A stretch of DNA of 64,000 bases from Amorphoplanes digitatis (GCF_014205335.1 NZ_JACHNH010000001.1:186001-250000); one strand, 5' to 3'. Positions 40,690 through 48,605 are shown, counted from the first letter of the stretch. Program-made: numbers and translations. Notes: generated from the sequence alone by a model not told the origin.

Positions 40690-41357
40690 AGTCTCAGGGC
40701 CTCCCGGGCGCGCTCCACGGCGGTGGCGATGGTGGCGTCGACGGTCGTGGTGCCGGTCTCGGCCACCGCGTCGCCGGGGCTCAGCGCCGGGTCGGGCCGC
40801 AGGTGCACCGGCCGACCCTCGTAGTTGTAGTCGGCGTCGGTTGCGGTACCGGTCAGATTGAGAAAGTCGTCCGGATGCAGGCTCACGACGATCCGGCCCT
40901 GCTCGGGCGCGGTGTTCATGACCCGGCGCAGCGCCGCGACGGCCCGCCCCTCCGGATCGTCCATGGCCCGCCCGACGATCGCCTCCGCCAGTTCGAAGGC
41001 GTGCGCCAGCACGGCGTCCTCCAGGTCGTGCAGCGTCGGCTGCATCTGGTCCTCGAGGCCGGTGACGGCCCGCCCCAGTGCGTTGACGGCCTGGGCGAGA
41101 GCGGTCGCGCGGCGCTGGTCGTGCGCCTGTTCGCGGACCCGGGCCCGCTCCGCGGAGGCCTCGGCCTCGACCGCGGCGGCCCGCTGGCCCCGCGCCCAGC
41201 CCTCGGCGTACCCCGCGGTGCGCGCCTCCTGCTTCGCCCGCTCGACCGGCTCGCTGTCGGGCGGCACGCCACGCCGCAGGTCCACGCCGAACCGGGCGGC
41301 GATGGCGGCCTCGGCCACGCTCCCGCGCAGGATCGGGTCGTCAGGCGATAAGCTCAT
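40686..41357 (-). CDS. fliH: Flagellar export regulator FliH
   Basis: This 223-aa protein has a charged, Ala/Arg/Glu-rich helical middle (GYAEGWARGQRAA, the Gly-spaced FliH repeat region is short) and a C-terminal domain with IVVSLHPDDF and DATIATAVERAREAL typical of FliH/V-ATPase E subunits. It holds FliI and docks it to the C-ring. ATG 41357 lies within the last 17 bp of fliG, so the genes are coupled. Confidence 0.88.
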   Translation of the reverse strand: MSLSPDDPILRGSVAEAAIAARFGVDLRRGVPPDSEPVERAKQEARTAGYAEGWARGQRAAAVEAEASAERARVREQAHDQRRATALAQAVNALGRAVTGLEDQMQPTLHDLEDAVLAHAFELAEAIVGRAMDDPEGRAVAALRRVMNTAPEQGRIVVSLHPDDFLNLTGTATDADYNYEGRPVHLRPDPALSPGDAVAETGTTTVDATIATAVERAREALRL

Positions 41358-42366
41358 CGGCCTCGCCGCCGCGCTGGATCTCGATCTGGCCGGAGTCCTC
41401 GAGCTGGCGGATCACCGAGACGATCTTCTGCTGGGCCTCCTCGACCATCTTCACCTTGACCGGGCCCATCAGGTCCATCTCCTCGAGCAGGTTCTCCCGG
41501 CCGCGCTCGGACAGGTTGCCGGTGACCTTGTCGCGGACCGGCTCGGCGACGCCCTTGAGCGCCGTGGCGAGGTCGGCCGGCTCGACCTGGCGCAGCACCA
41601 GCTGCACCGAGCGGTCGTCGAGGCTGGTGATGTCCTCGAACATGAACATCCGCCGGCGGATCTCCTCGGCGATCTCCGGGTTGCGGGCCTCGAGGGCCTC
41701 CAGGATGAGCCGCTCGGTGGTGCGGTCGGCCCGGTTGATGATGTCGACCAGGGGGTCCAGGCCGCCGACCGTGGAGAGCTCGTCGGGCTGAAGCACCGTG
41801 GAGAGCTTGCGCTGGAGTGCCACCTCGACCTGGCGGATCACGTCCGGCGAGGTGCGGTCCATGACGGCGATGCGGTGCGCGACGTCCGACTGCACCTCGG
41901 GCGCGAGCCCGGACAGGATCGAGCTGGCCAGCGCCGAAGGGATGTGCGCCAGCACCAGCGCGATCGTCTGCGGGTGCTCGTGCTGCACGTAGGAGAGCAG
42001 TTGGCGCGGGTCGGCGTGGCTGAGGAAGTTGAACGGCATGTCCGTCATCGACGCCTGCAGCCGGTCCAGGATCAGCTGGGCCCGCTCGGCGCCCAGCGAC
42101 GCCTCGAGCAGTTCGCGTGCGTACGCCATGCCGCCCGAGCCCGCGTGCTTGGTCGTCGCCATCGCGTAGAACTCGTCGATGACGTCGACGACCACCTCGG
42201 CCTCGAGCTTGCCGAGCCGGGCGATCTCCGCGGAGAGCTCCTCGACCTCGTTCTCGTTCATCGCACCGAGCACCCGGCTGGAGTGCTCCTTGCCCATGCG
42301 TACCAGCAGGATGGCGGCTTTGCGCAGGCCGGTCATCGACGTCGTGGTCAGCGCCGGTGTGGTCAA
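41341..42366 (-). CDS. fliG: Flagellar motor switch protein FliG
   Basis: This 341-aa C-ring protein interacts with MotA to create torque. N-terminal FliF-binding domain (GLRKAAILLVRMGKEHSSRVLGAM), the middle EHPQTIALVLAHI, and the C-terminal domain with EEIRRRMFMFEDITSLDDRSVQLVLRQVEPADLATALKG, including the charged residues that face MotA, are all present. TTG 42366 is the likely start, with ATG 42336 as an alternative. Confidence 0.96.
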   Translation of the reverse strand: MTTPALTTTSMTGLRKAAILLVRMGKEHSSRVLGAMNENEVEELSAEIARLGKLEAEVVVDVIDEFYAMATTKHAGSGGMAYARELLEASLGAERAQLILDRLQASMTDMPFNFLSHADPRQLLSYVQHEHPQTIALVLAHIPSALASSILSGLAPEVQSDVAHRIAVMDRTSPDVIRQVEVALQRKLSTVLQPDELSTVGGLDPLVDIINRADRTTERLILEALEARNPEIAEEIRRRMFMFEDITSLDDRSVQLVLRQVEPADLATALKGVAEPVRDKVTGNLSERGRENLLEEMDLMGPVKVKMVEEAQQKIVSVIRQLEDSGQIEIQRGGEADELIA

Positions 42367-42405
42367 CGCGTGTCCTCCTTGAACCAGGGGCGGTAGCGAG
42401 CCGGG

Positions 42406-44004
42406 TCAGCGTGCACTGAGCCAGCCACGCAGCAGGGTGGCCATCTCCTCGGGCTGCTCCTGAACCATCCGCTCGATCTCGCGCTGCCGCTCCTCGATGG
42501 CCTCGAAGTCGGCGTTGGCGGCCTCGATCGCCGGCGACGGGATCGCCGCGTTCAGCTCGGCCAGGCGCTGCTGCTCGAGTGCGGCCTGCATGTCCTCGAG
42601 GTGCTTGAGCTCGGCGGGTGACAGCGCCTTGCGCTTCTTGGCGCGCCGGCTGGCCCGCCAGGCCAGGAAGATCAGGAACAGCACCACAACCGCCATCGCC
42701 GCGGTCTTGATCAGCGAGGTCTGCTTCGCCGACTTCTCGGCGGCCGCGGACTGCGCCAGTGCGTCCTGCGCCGCGGTGGCGGCGCTGGTGTCGAACGGCA
42801 TCGCGCTGATGGCCACGGTGTCGCCGCGGGTCGCGTCGATGCCGGCAGCGGCGCTGACCAGCGCCTGCACGTCGGCCTGGTTGACGTTGCCGGCGGTGGT
42901 GCTGTCCAGCAGCACGGCCACGTTCAGCCGCTCGATGCTGCCCGGCGCGCTCTTGCGAGCCTCGGTGGTCTTGTTGACCGCGTTGTTGCGGACGACGTCG
43001 CTCTGCTCGTACTGGCCGGTGCCGGCCGTGCTGGTCGTGCCGTTCGGCACCTGGATGTTGTCCGGGCCGAGCACGCCGCCGCTGCCGGTGCCGTTGCCGT
43101 TGTAGGCCTCGCGGCTGATGCTCTCCGAGAGCGCGGCGACGGACGGGTCCGAGGTGTACGACTCGGTGGTGGTCTCGGTCTGGTCGTAGTCCAGTTGGGC
43201 GGTGGTCGTCACCACGGCGTGGCCGGGGCCGACGACGCTGTCCAGCATGTGCTGCAACGAGGCGTTCATACGGTTCTGGAACGCGACCGTCTGCGACTCC
43301 GAGCCGCTCTCGCTGCCGGTGGCCACCGCGGCGCCGCCGCCGGTGGACAGGATCTTTCCGTCCGCGCCGGCCACGGTGACCTGCTCGGGCTCGAGGCCCT
43401 CGACGCTCGACGCGACGAGGTGCACGATCGCCTGCACCTGCTGGGTGGTGAGCGGCTCGTTCGGGCTCGACTGCACCAGCACGGAGGCGGTGGTCTTCTT
43501 CTGGTCGTCGGAGAAGACGTCCTTCTGCGGCATCACCAGGTGCACCGTGGCCGCCTCGACACCGTCGATCGACTTGATGGTGTTGGAGATCTCGCCTTCC
43601 AGCGCCCGCTGGTAGTTCGTGTGCTGCATGAAGTCGCTGGTGGTGATGCCCTGCTCGTCCAGCAGCGCGTAACCGGTGTCCGACTCGCCCGGCAGGCCCT
43701 CGCCGCTGAGCTGTAGCCGCAGGTCGTAGACCTGGTCCTGGGGGACCATGATGGTGCTGCCGCCGTTGGACAGCTCGTAGGGTGTGCCGGACTTCTGCAA
43801 CGATTCGACGATCGCGCTGGCGTCCTTGCTCGACAGGTTGCTGAACAGCGCGGAGTACGACGGCTTCGATGCCCATGTGGCGAAGAAGTATCCGCCGATG
43901 AGCAGGGCGAGCACGGCGGCGATGGTGACCACCTTCTGCCCCGTGGTGAAGGACTTGAAGGTTTCGCCTACCTTGCGTACGGGCGCGGGAAGACGATCCG
44001 TCAT
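42406..44004 (-). CDS. fliF: Flagellar MS-ring protein FliF
   Basis: The 532-aa protein forms the MS ring. It has one membrane helix near the N-terminus (VVTIAAVLALLIGGYFFATWA), ring-building motifs (YSALFSNLSSKDASAIVESLQ; EGEISNTIKSIDGVEAATVHLVMPQ), a Ser/Gly-rich loop, a second helix (AAMAVVVLFLIFLAWRA) and the C-terminal FliG-binding segment ending near EEMATLLRGWLS. It is followed 39 bp later by fliG. Confidence 0.96.
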   Translation of the reverse strand: MTDRLPAPVRKVGETFKSFTTGQKVVTIAAVLALLIGGYFFATWASKPSYSALFSNLSSKDASAIVESLQKSGTPYELSNGGSTIMVPQDQVYDLRLQLSGEGLPGESDTGYALLDEQGITTSDFMQHTNYQRALEGEISNTIKSIDGVEAATVHLVMPQKDVFSDDQKKTTASVLVQSSPNEPLTTQQVQAIVHLVASSVEGLEPEQVTVAGADGKILSTGGGAAVATGSESGSESQTVAFQNRMNASLQHMLDSVVGPGHAVVTTTAQLDYDQTETTTESYTSDPSVAALSESISREAYNGNGTGSGGVLGPDNIQVPNGTTSTAGTGQYEQSDVVRNNAVNKTTEARKSAPGSIERLNVAVLLDSTTAGNVNQADVQALVSAAAGIDATRGDTVAISAMPFDTSAATAAQDALAQSAAAEKSAKQTSLIKTAAMAVVVLFLIFLAWRASRRAKKRKALSPAELKHLEDMQAALEQQRLAELNAAIPSPAIEAANADFEAIEERQREIERMVQEQPEEMATLLRGWLSAR

Positions 44005-44005
44005 A

Positions 44006-44359
44006 TCAGGCCTGCATCCTCATGATCTCCTGGAAGGCTTCCACTGCCTTGTTGCGGATCGCCATGGTGAGCTGGAGCCCGAGCGCGGCCTCGGTGGAGG
44101 CCATCGTGTACTGCGCGGGGTCCTGCAGCGTGCCGTTGGCGACCTGGACCGCCAGGTCCGCGGCGTTGTTCTGCGAGGCCTGAACGTTCTCGAGACCCTT
44201 GGAGAGCATGCCGGCGAAGTCGGTGTTCGGGCCGGTGACGGCGCTGGCGGCGCTCGCGCCGGGCAGGCCGTCGATGCCGGAGACACCGCCAACACCGCCC
44301 ACACCGCCCACGCCGGAAAGACCGCTGAGTGCGCTGATCGCGCCGATCGGAGAAGTCAT
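44006..44359 (-). CDS. fliE: Flagellar hook-basal body protein FliE
   Basis: This 117-aa rod-MS-ring adaptor has the C-terminal FliE helices (FAGMLSKGLENVQASQNNAADLAVQVANG and EAALGLQLTMAIRNKAVEAFQEIMRMQ). The N-terminal 40 residues are odd: a Gly/Val repeat (GVGGVGGVGGVSG) encoded by near-identical 9-bp units around 44280-44318. The gene starts 2 bp after flgC. Confidence 0.93.
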   Translation of the reverse strand: MTSPIGAISALSGLSGVGGVGGVGGVSGIDGLPGASAASAVTGPNTDFAGMLSKGLENVQASQNNAADLAVQVANGTLQDPAQYTMASTEAALGLQLTMAIRNKAVEAFQEIMRMQA

Positions 44360-44361
44360 TA

Positions 44362-44757
44362 TCAGGCCCTCCCGAGCTGGATTGCGGCACTGTAGGACTC
44401 ACGGGCTCGGTCGACGACCGAGAGATTCGCCTGGTAGGCGCGCTGCGCCATCATGAGCTGGGCCATCTGGCTGCCGAGGTCGATGTCCGGCCGGCGGACG
44501 TAGCCCTCGGTGTCGGCCATCGGGTTGTCCGGGTCGTAGGAGAGGATGCCCTCCGCGCTGCCGAGGGCGATGCCGCCCACCTGCGCGCCGTTGCCGTCCT
44601 GCGCCTCCTGGGCGATGACGTAGCGGGCCTGGAAGGCGTTCTCGGACGTCTTGCTGACGTTGTCGATGTTGGCGATGTTGTCGGAGACCGCGTCGAGCCA
44701 CTTGCGGTAGACGGTCACGCCGGTGGCAGCCGTGCCGATCGCGTTGAAGGTGCTCAT
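44362..44757 (-). CDS. flgC: Flagellar rod protein FlgC
   Basis: The 131-aa proximal rod protein has the N-terminal TAATGVTVYRKWLDAVSDNIANIDNVSKT, a short middle, and the C-terminal DLGSQMAQLMMAQRAYQANLSVVDRARE. It is secreted through the flagellar apparatus. The 5-bp gap to flgB places it in the flgB operon. Confidence 0.95.
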   Translation of the reverse strand: MSTFNAIGTAATGVTVYRKWLDAVSDNIANIDNVSKTSENAFQARYVIAQEAQDGNGAQVGGIALGSAEGILSYDPDNPMADTEGYVRRPDIDLGSQMAQLMMAQRAYQANLSVVDRARESYSAAIQLGRA

Positions 44758-44762
44758 CTACC

Positions 44763-45110
44763 TCACGCCCCCTTGATCGCGTCGCGGATCAGGCTGTACT
44801 TGCCGTCGAGGGCGCGGATGGCGAGCTGGTAGCGCATCGTCGTGTCGATGTGCGACAGCGTCTCCTCGTCGAGGTTGACGTTGCTGCCGTTCAGTCGGGT
44901 CGGCTCCAGCGAGTTCTGCACGCTCGGCGTGACGGTCGAGGGCGACCGGCCGGAAGCGACGGCGCCGCTCAGTGCCTCCTCGAACTTGACCTTACGAGCC
45001 TGGTAGCCCGGGGTCTCGATATTGGCGATGTTGTTGGCGATGGCGTTCTGCCGAGCGGACAGGCCGGCCACCGCGACGCGGAGCGAGGACGATGCGACGT
45101 CGTCGAACAC
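44763..45110 (-). CDS. flgB: Flagellar rod protein FlgB
   Basis: The 115-aa rod protein has LRVAVAGLSARQNAIANNIANIETPGYQARKVKFEEAL and the C-terminal YQLAIRALDGKYSLIRDAIKG. GTG 45110 starts the first gene of the basal-body operon (flgB-flgC-fliE-fliF-fliG-fliH-fliI). A sigma-28-like promoter and a perfect direct-repeat box lie upstream. Confidence 0.95.
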   Translation of the reverse strand: MFDDVASSSLRVAVAGLSARQNAIANNIANIETPGYQARKVKFEEALSGAVASGRSPSTVTPSVQNSLEPTRLNGSNVNLDEETLSHIDTTMRYQLAIRALDGKYSLIRDAIKGA

Positions 45111-45190
45111 GGCAGTATTCCTTCCAGGGGTAGAAAGCGCGCCGGTCCGTGGCAGTTGTCAAAGAGCAGTCCTTTGCTCGTACATATCGC

Positions 45191-45216
45191 TTCGGCCTGC
45201 CCGGCGGTCCGCTGAG
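45191..45216 (-). promoter_or_regulatory. Sigma-28-like promoter of the flgB operon
   Basis: Minus strand: CTCA (45216-45213), 16-bp spacer, GCCGAA (45196-45191). The leader to flgB would be about 70 nt. Confidence 0.75.
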
Positions 45217-45223
45217 GGACAAA

Positions 45224-45241
45224 CGGTTGCCTGTCGGTTGC
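45224..45241 (-). promoter_or_regulatory. Perfect TcrA-box-like direct repeat upstream of flgB
   Basis: Minus strand GCAACCG-ACAG-GCAACCG fits the consensus at every position. It sits 7 bp upstream of the -35 box of the flgB promoter, a typical place for an activator. Confidence 0.75.
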
Positions 45242-45248
45242 ACAAAAA

Positions 45249-45275
45249 AGCCCGGGACCTTGTGGGTCCCGGGCT
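45249..45275. terminator. Bidirectional terminator after the fliD-fliS operon
   Basis: AGCCCGGGACC (45249-45259) and GGTCCCGGGCT (45265-45275) make a perfect 11-bp stem with loop TTGTG. An A-run precedes it and a T-rich tract follows, so it can stop transcription in both directions. It lies 25 bp after the last gene of the fliD operon. Confidence 0.9.
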
Positions 45276-45299
45276 CTTTGTTTCGCTGACACTGGTGGG

Positions 45300-45620
45300 T
45301 CAGGCGTTGCAGTCGACGTATGCCGGTATCGCCTTGCCGGCGGTGCCGACCTCGATCTTGGCCGCGTACGCCGTCTGCCGACGATTTCCGGTGATCGCCG
45401 TGCTGACCGCGTGGGCCGCGGCGATCTGGCGTGCCAGGATCCGGTCGGCGCGCGGCTTGAGGTCCAGCGGCAGCGCGCTCAGTTCGGCCGGCGGTGACCA
45501 CGGATTCGCGGCGGGCAGCGCCTGCACGCGGTGCTCGTCCTCGATCAGTCGCTCGATCGTCTCGACGTCGGCCTCCAGCGCGTCGAGCGCGGCGACCCAT
45601 TCCTCCCGCCAGGCGGCCAT
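45300..45620 (-). CDS. Small helical protein in the fliT position
   Basis: This 106-aa protein is not recognised by sequence. It begins with a helical WREEWVAALDALEADVETIERLI segment, has a Trp/Pro-containing middle (NPWSPPAELSALP) and a second helix region, ending in a Cys. Position directly after fliS (5 bp) and size suggest a FliT-like export chaperone for FliD or a general filament-assembly factor; this is inference. It is followed by the bidirectional terminator. Confidence 0.7.
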   Translation of the reverse strand: MAAWREEWVAALDALEADVETIERLIEDEHRVQALPAANPWSPPAELSALPLDLKPRADRILARQIAAAHAVSTAITGNRRQTAYAAKIEVGTAGKAIPAYVDCNA

Positions 45621-45625
45621 CGTGA

Positions 45626-46015
45626 TCAGCCCGCCGCGCTGGGTGCCAGTGCCGCCTCGCGCCAGGTGTCGCGTAGCGGCTCCATCAGGTCACGGCACTG
45701 GCGCACCTTTACCGCGTCGCCCTGCACGTTGGCGTTGATCAGCTCGGTGGTCACGTAGGCGTACAGGCGGGCCAGGTCGGCGGCGCCCTCCCAGACGTTG
45801 ACGTCCAGCGTGGTGTGCAGCTCCATGACGATGTCCTGTGCGTGCAGCAGGTTCTCCCGTGCCTCGGGCCGGTTGCCCGCGAGCAGGGCCTGCTCGCCGC
45901 GGGTCAGGTCCAGCACGAGGCGGTCGAGGAGCATCATCAGCAGCTTCGCCGGGGATGCCGTGGCGATGGAGTCGGCGAGGTAGCGCTCGCGCATGGCTGG
46001 TGTTGGAGAGGTCAT
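45626..46015 (-). CDS. fliS: Flagellin export chaperone FliS
   Basis: This 129-aa helical protein binds the flagellin C-terminus before export. Family features are RYLADSIATASPAKLLMMLLDRLVLDL near the N-terminus and LNVWEG-like DVNVWEGAADLARLYAYVTTELINAN. It lies 15 bp after fliD and 5 bp before the fliT-position gene. Confidence 0.94.
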   Translation of the reverse strand: MTSPTPAMRERYLADSIATASPAKLLMMLLDRLVLDLTRGEQALLAGNRPEARENLLHAQDIVMELHTTLDVNVWEGAADLARLYAYVTTELINANVQGDAVKVRQCRDLMEPLRDTWREAALAPSAAG

Positions 46016-46030
46016 CGACGGCTCATTTCA

Positions 46031-47575
46031 TCAACCGAGGCTGGCCAGCTGACCGGCGAGCCAGCTGGACTGTTGCTTCATCTTGCTGAGAGCGGTCTCG
46101 AGGGTGGCGAACTGGCGCTCGAGTCCGGTCCGGCGCAGTGCCAGCCGGTCGTCCCAGTTGCTTACCTGGTCGTTGAGGTCGCTGATGCTGTCGTTGCGGC
46201 GCTGGATCAGCGCCTGGAGCGTGCCCTGCTTGGCCTTGCTCGCCGGATCGCCGGGGCGGATGACGCCCTCGGTGGCCAGCAGCGAGAGGTTCTCCAGCTT
46301 GCGGCCGAGTCCCCGGGCGACGTCGAAGTCGGCCTGGTACTTGCCCTCCGTGCCGAGGCCGCCCGGGTTGTTGACGGGGTCCTTGGAGTCGGTCTCGGTG
46401 TAGGAGTCGAAGTACCGCTGCGTCTTCTCCGGGTCCGCCGCCAACTTGGCGAGGAACGTCTCCTTGTTGAACGTGATGACGCCGTCCCGGCTCAGCGTGA
46501 CGCCGATGTCGGCGAAGCTGTTGGTGACGCCGGGGTTGAGCGGATCGACGCCGGTCACGCCGCCGGAGACGCTGCTCAGCAGGTCCTGCCGGAGCGCGCG
46601 CATGGTGGAGTCGCCCGCCAGCGCGCCGGCCGCGGTGGTAGCGGTCTTGATCTTGGTTTGCATGTTGATCTCGGTCAGCGCGGAGTTCAGGCTCTCGACG
46701 AGCGACTGCACCTTGGCGGCGACGGCGTCGGCGTCGGCGGTGGTGCTGACGGTGACCGGCGCGTCGGTGGCGGACTGCTTCCGGGTGGCCGTGATGGTCA
46801 GGCCGGGCAGCACGTTGGCGAAGGTGTTGGTCGCCGAGCTGATCGTGTACGACTGCGAGACCGGGTCGCCGTTGCCGTCCAGGAGCGGGTCGCCGTTGGC
46901 GTCCACCGCGTCCTCGCCGATCCGGAGCATGGCGTCGCTGCCCTGCACGGTGGTCGACGCGGTGCCCAGGTTCAGGCCGGTGGGCAGCTTGGTGGCGTCG
47001 AACGCGGCGGCGGTGCCACTCGTCTTGGCGGTCAGCTGCAGCGTGTACTGGCCCGAGCCGATCTGCACGGCGGACGCCTTGTACATCGAGTCGGACACAC
47101 CGTTGATCGCGGCGACCATCGCCTGCAGCGACTGGTCCGCCGGCGTGAGCGTCTTGGTGCTGCCGTCCTTGAGCGTGATGTCGAACGTGCTGCCGCTCAG
47201 GACCGGCGATCCGACGGCGTCGGTGGGGGAGGCGACCGTCTGGCCGGTGAAGGTCATGGTGTGTGTCGCGGCCACGGACTCGACCCGGAAGCTGACCGAG
47301 CCGGCGGAGGCGCCGACGCCGGCCGTGACGACGGCGGCGTCGGAGCTGCTCGTCGCCTTCATCGCGCCCCAGGAGGCCGGGTCGCCGAGCGCCTTCGCGG
47401 CGGACGCCAGGGCGGCCATCTTGGTGTTCACGTACTGGTACGCGGAGACCACCTTGTTCTGGGTGGTGACCTTGTTCTTGAGCGCGGTCTGCGGGAGCGC
47501 CTCGGCCTGCATCAGTTGATTGATGGTGTCCGTGGTGCTCAAACCGGAAACGAGACCGTCAACGGTCATGCCCAT
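46031..47575 (-). CDS. fliD: Flagellar filament cap protein FliD
   Basis: The 514-aa protein caps the filament and guides flagellin folding. The N-terminal FliD_N motif (VDGLVSGLSTTDTINQLMQAEALPQTALKNKV), a central variable region and the C-terminal FliD_C coiled coil (ISDLNDQVSNWDDRLALRRTGLERQFATLETALSKMKQQSSWLAGQ) are clear. ATG 47575 is preceded by a GGGGGG purine tract. A strong hairpin and a sigma-28-like promoter lie in its upstream region. Confidence 0.95.
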   Translation of the reverse strand: MGMTVDGLVSGLSTTDTINQLMQAEALPQTALKNKVTTQNKVVSAYQYVNTKMAALASAAKALGDPASWGAMKATSSSDAAVVTAGVGASAGSVSFRVESVAATHTMTFTGQTVASPTDAVGSPVLSGSTFDITLKDGSTKTLTPADQSLQAMVAAINGVSDSMYKASAVQIGSGQYTLQLTAKTSGTAAAFDATKLPTGLNLGTASTTVQGSDAMLRIGEDAVDANGDPLLDGNGDPVSQSYTISSATNTFANVLPGLTITATRKQSATDAPVTVSTTADADAVAAKVQSLVESLNSALTEINMQTKIKTATTAAGALAGDSTMRALRQDLLSSVSGGVTGVDPLNPGVTNSFADIGVTLSRDGVITFNKETFLAKLAADPEKTQRYFDSYTETDSKDPVNNPGGLGTEGKYQADFDVARGLGRKLENLSLLATEGVIRPGDPASKAKQGTLQALIQRRNDSISDLNDQVSNWDDRLALRRTGLERQFATLETALSKMKQQSSWLAGQLASLG

Positions 47576-47619
47576 CGCAGCGTTCCCCCCTTCGCTGTTC
47601 GCCCGTGGTGCGGGACAGG

Positions 47620-47650
47620 GACGGGCGGTCGGCGATGCCGACCGCCCGTC
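47620..47650. repeat. 14-bp hairpin between fliC and fliD
   Basis: GACGGGCGGTCGGC (47620-47633) and its exact complement (47637-47650) flank GAT. It is about 75 bp after the fliC stop and lies between the fliD promoter and fliD, so it would also be in the fliD leader. It may be the fliC terminator read through by few transcripts, or a leader structure; no T-run follows on the minus strand. Confidence 0.7.
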
Positions 47651-47652
47651 TC

Positions 47653-47678
47653 TTCGGTTGTCTATTCAGTTGACTGAG
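47653..47678 (-). promoter_or_regulatory. Sigma-28-like promoter of fliD-fliS
   Basis: Minus strand: CTCA (47678-47675), 16-bp spacer, ACCGAA (47658-47653). One mismatch in the first base of the -10 box. Confidence 0.65.
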
Positions 47679-47723
47679 CTTTTCAGCTCGGCAGATTCGC
47701 TATGCGGTTGTGAGGAACGCCGA

Positions 47724-48512
47724 TCAGCGGAGCAGGGAAAGCACGCCCTGCTGCGACTGGTTCGCCTGCGACAGCATGGCGGTGCCGGCCTGGGACAGGA
47801 TCTGCGACCGGGTGAAGGACATCATCTCCTGCGCCATGTCGGTGTCGCGGATCCGGCTCTCCGACGCGGACAGGTTCTCGACCGCGACGTTCACCGAGTT
47901 GACGGTGTGCTCGAAGCGGTTCTGGAGCGCACCGAGCGAGGCACGCTGGGTCGAGATACCGGTGATCGCGGTCTGCACCGTCGTGCTGTCGGTGATGACG
48001 GCAGCGCTGGTGTCGATCTTCTTCAGCGCCGCGGCGCCGTCGACCGTGATCGTGTCGTTGGTGTCGTAACCAACCTGGAAGGCCAGGTCAGCGTCGTTGA
48101 ACAGGGTGACACCGTTGAACTTCGTGTTGTCCGCGATACGGGTGATCTCGGACTGAAGGGCGGTGAACTCACCGGCCAGCGCGGCCTGCGAGTCGGTGCC
48201 CTGGACGCCGCTCTTGTACTGCACCGAGAGGTCGTTCATGCGCTGCAGCATGCTGTGAACCTCGGTGAGCGCACCTTCAGCGGTCTGCACGACGCTGATG
48301 CCATCCTGCGCGTTGCGAGCGCCGACCTTGAGGCCGCCGATCTGGCTGCGCAGGCCCTCGCTGATGGCGAGGCCGGCCGCGTCGTCGGCCGCCCGGTTGA
48401 TCCGGAAGCCAGAGGACAGCTTCTCGAGCGACTTGCCCATCTGCGTGTCCGTGACCGACAGGTTCCGGTAGGCGTTCTGGGCGGCGATGTTCTGGTTGAT
48501 GCGAAGACCCAT
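47724..48512 (-). CDS. fliC: Flagellin FliC (short type)
   Basis: The 262-aa flagellin has complete D0/D1 regions (MGLRINQNIAAQNAYRNL, SSGFRINRAADDAAGLAIS; C-terminal RIRDTDMAQEMMSFTRSQILSQAGTAMLSQANQ, ending LSLLR) and nearly no surface D2/D3 insertion. It assembles the filament after secretion with FliS. The AGGAGG ribosome binding site ends 8 nt before the ATG. A small hairpin upstream suggests CsrA control. The upstream extension of the open frame is not coding. Confidence 0.97.
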   Translation of the reverse strand: MGLRINQNIAAQNAYRNLSVTDTQMGKSLEKLSSGFRINRAADDAAGLAISEGLRSQIGGLKVGARNAQDGISVVQTAEGALTEVHSMLQRMNDLSVQYKSGVQGTDSQAALAGEFTALQSEITRIADNTKFNGVTLFNDADLAFQVGYDTNDTITVDGAAALKKIDTSAAVITDSTTVQTAITGISTQRASLGALQNRFEHTVNSVNVAVENLSASESRIRDTDMAQEMMSFTRSQILSQAGTAMLSQANQSQQGVLSLLR

Positions 48513-48519
48513 TTGAATT

Positions 48520-48559
48520 TCCTCCTTGAGTGGGGCCCGATTCGACTCATCCGTGAGCC
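48520..48559 (-). promoter_or_regulatory. Candidate CsrA-binding leader of fliC
   Basis: On the transcript GGCUCA-CGGA-UGAGUC (48559-48544) forms a 6-bp stem with GGA in the loop, and a second ANGGA (AAGGA, 48527-48523) overlaps the AGGAGG ribosome binding site. Two such sites, one on the Shine-Dalgarno sequence, is the arrangement by which CsrA represses flagellin translation in Bacillus subtilis. fliW and csrA are present 3.4 kb away. Confidence 0.6.
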
Positions 48560-48577
48560 GGGGTGTTACGCCATGAC

Positions 48578-48605
48578 TATTCGGCGGGGCCCCGCCGGTG
48601 ATGAG
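48578..48605 (-). promoter_or_regulatory. Sigma-28-like promoter of fliC
   Basis: Minus strand: CTCA (48605-48602), 16-bp spacer, GCCGAATA (48585-48578). The leader would be about 60 nt and contain the hairpin and ribosome binding site described for fliC. Confidence 0.8.
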
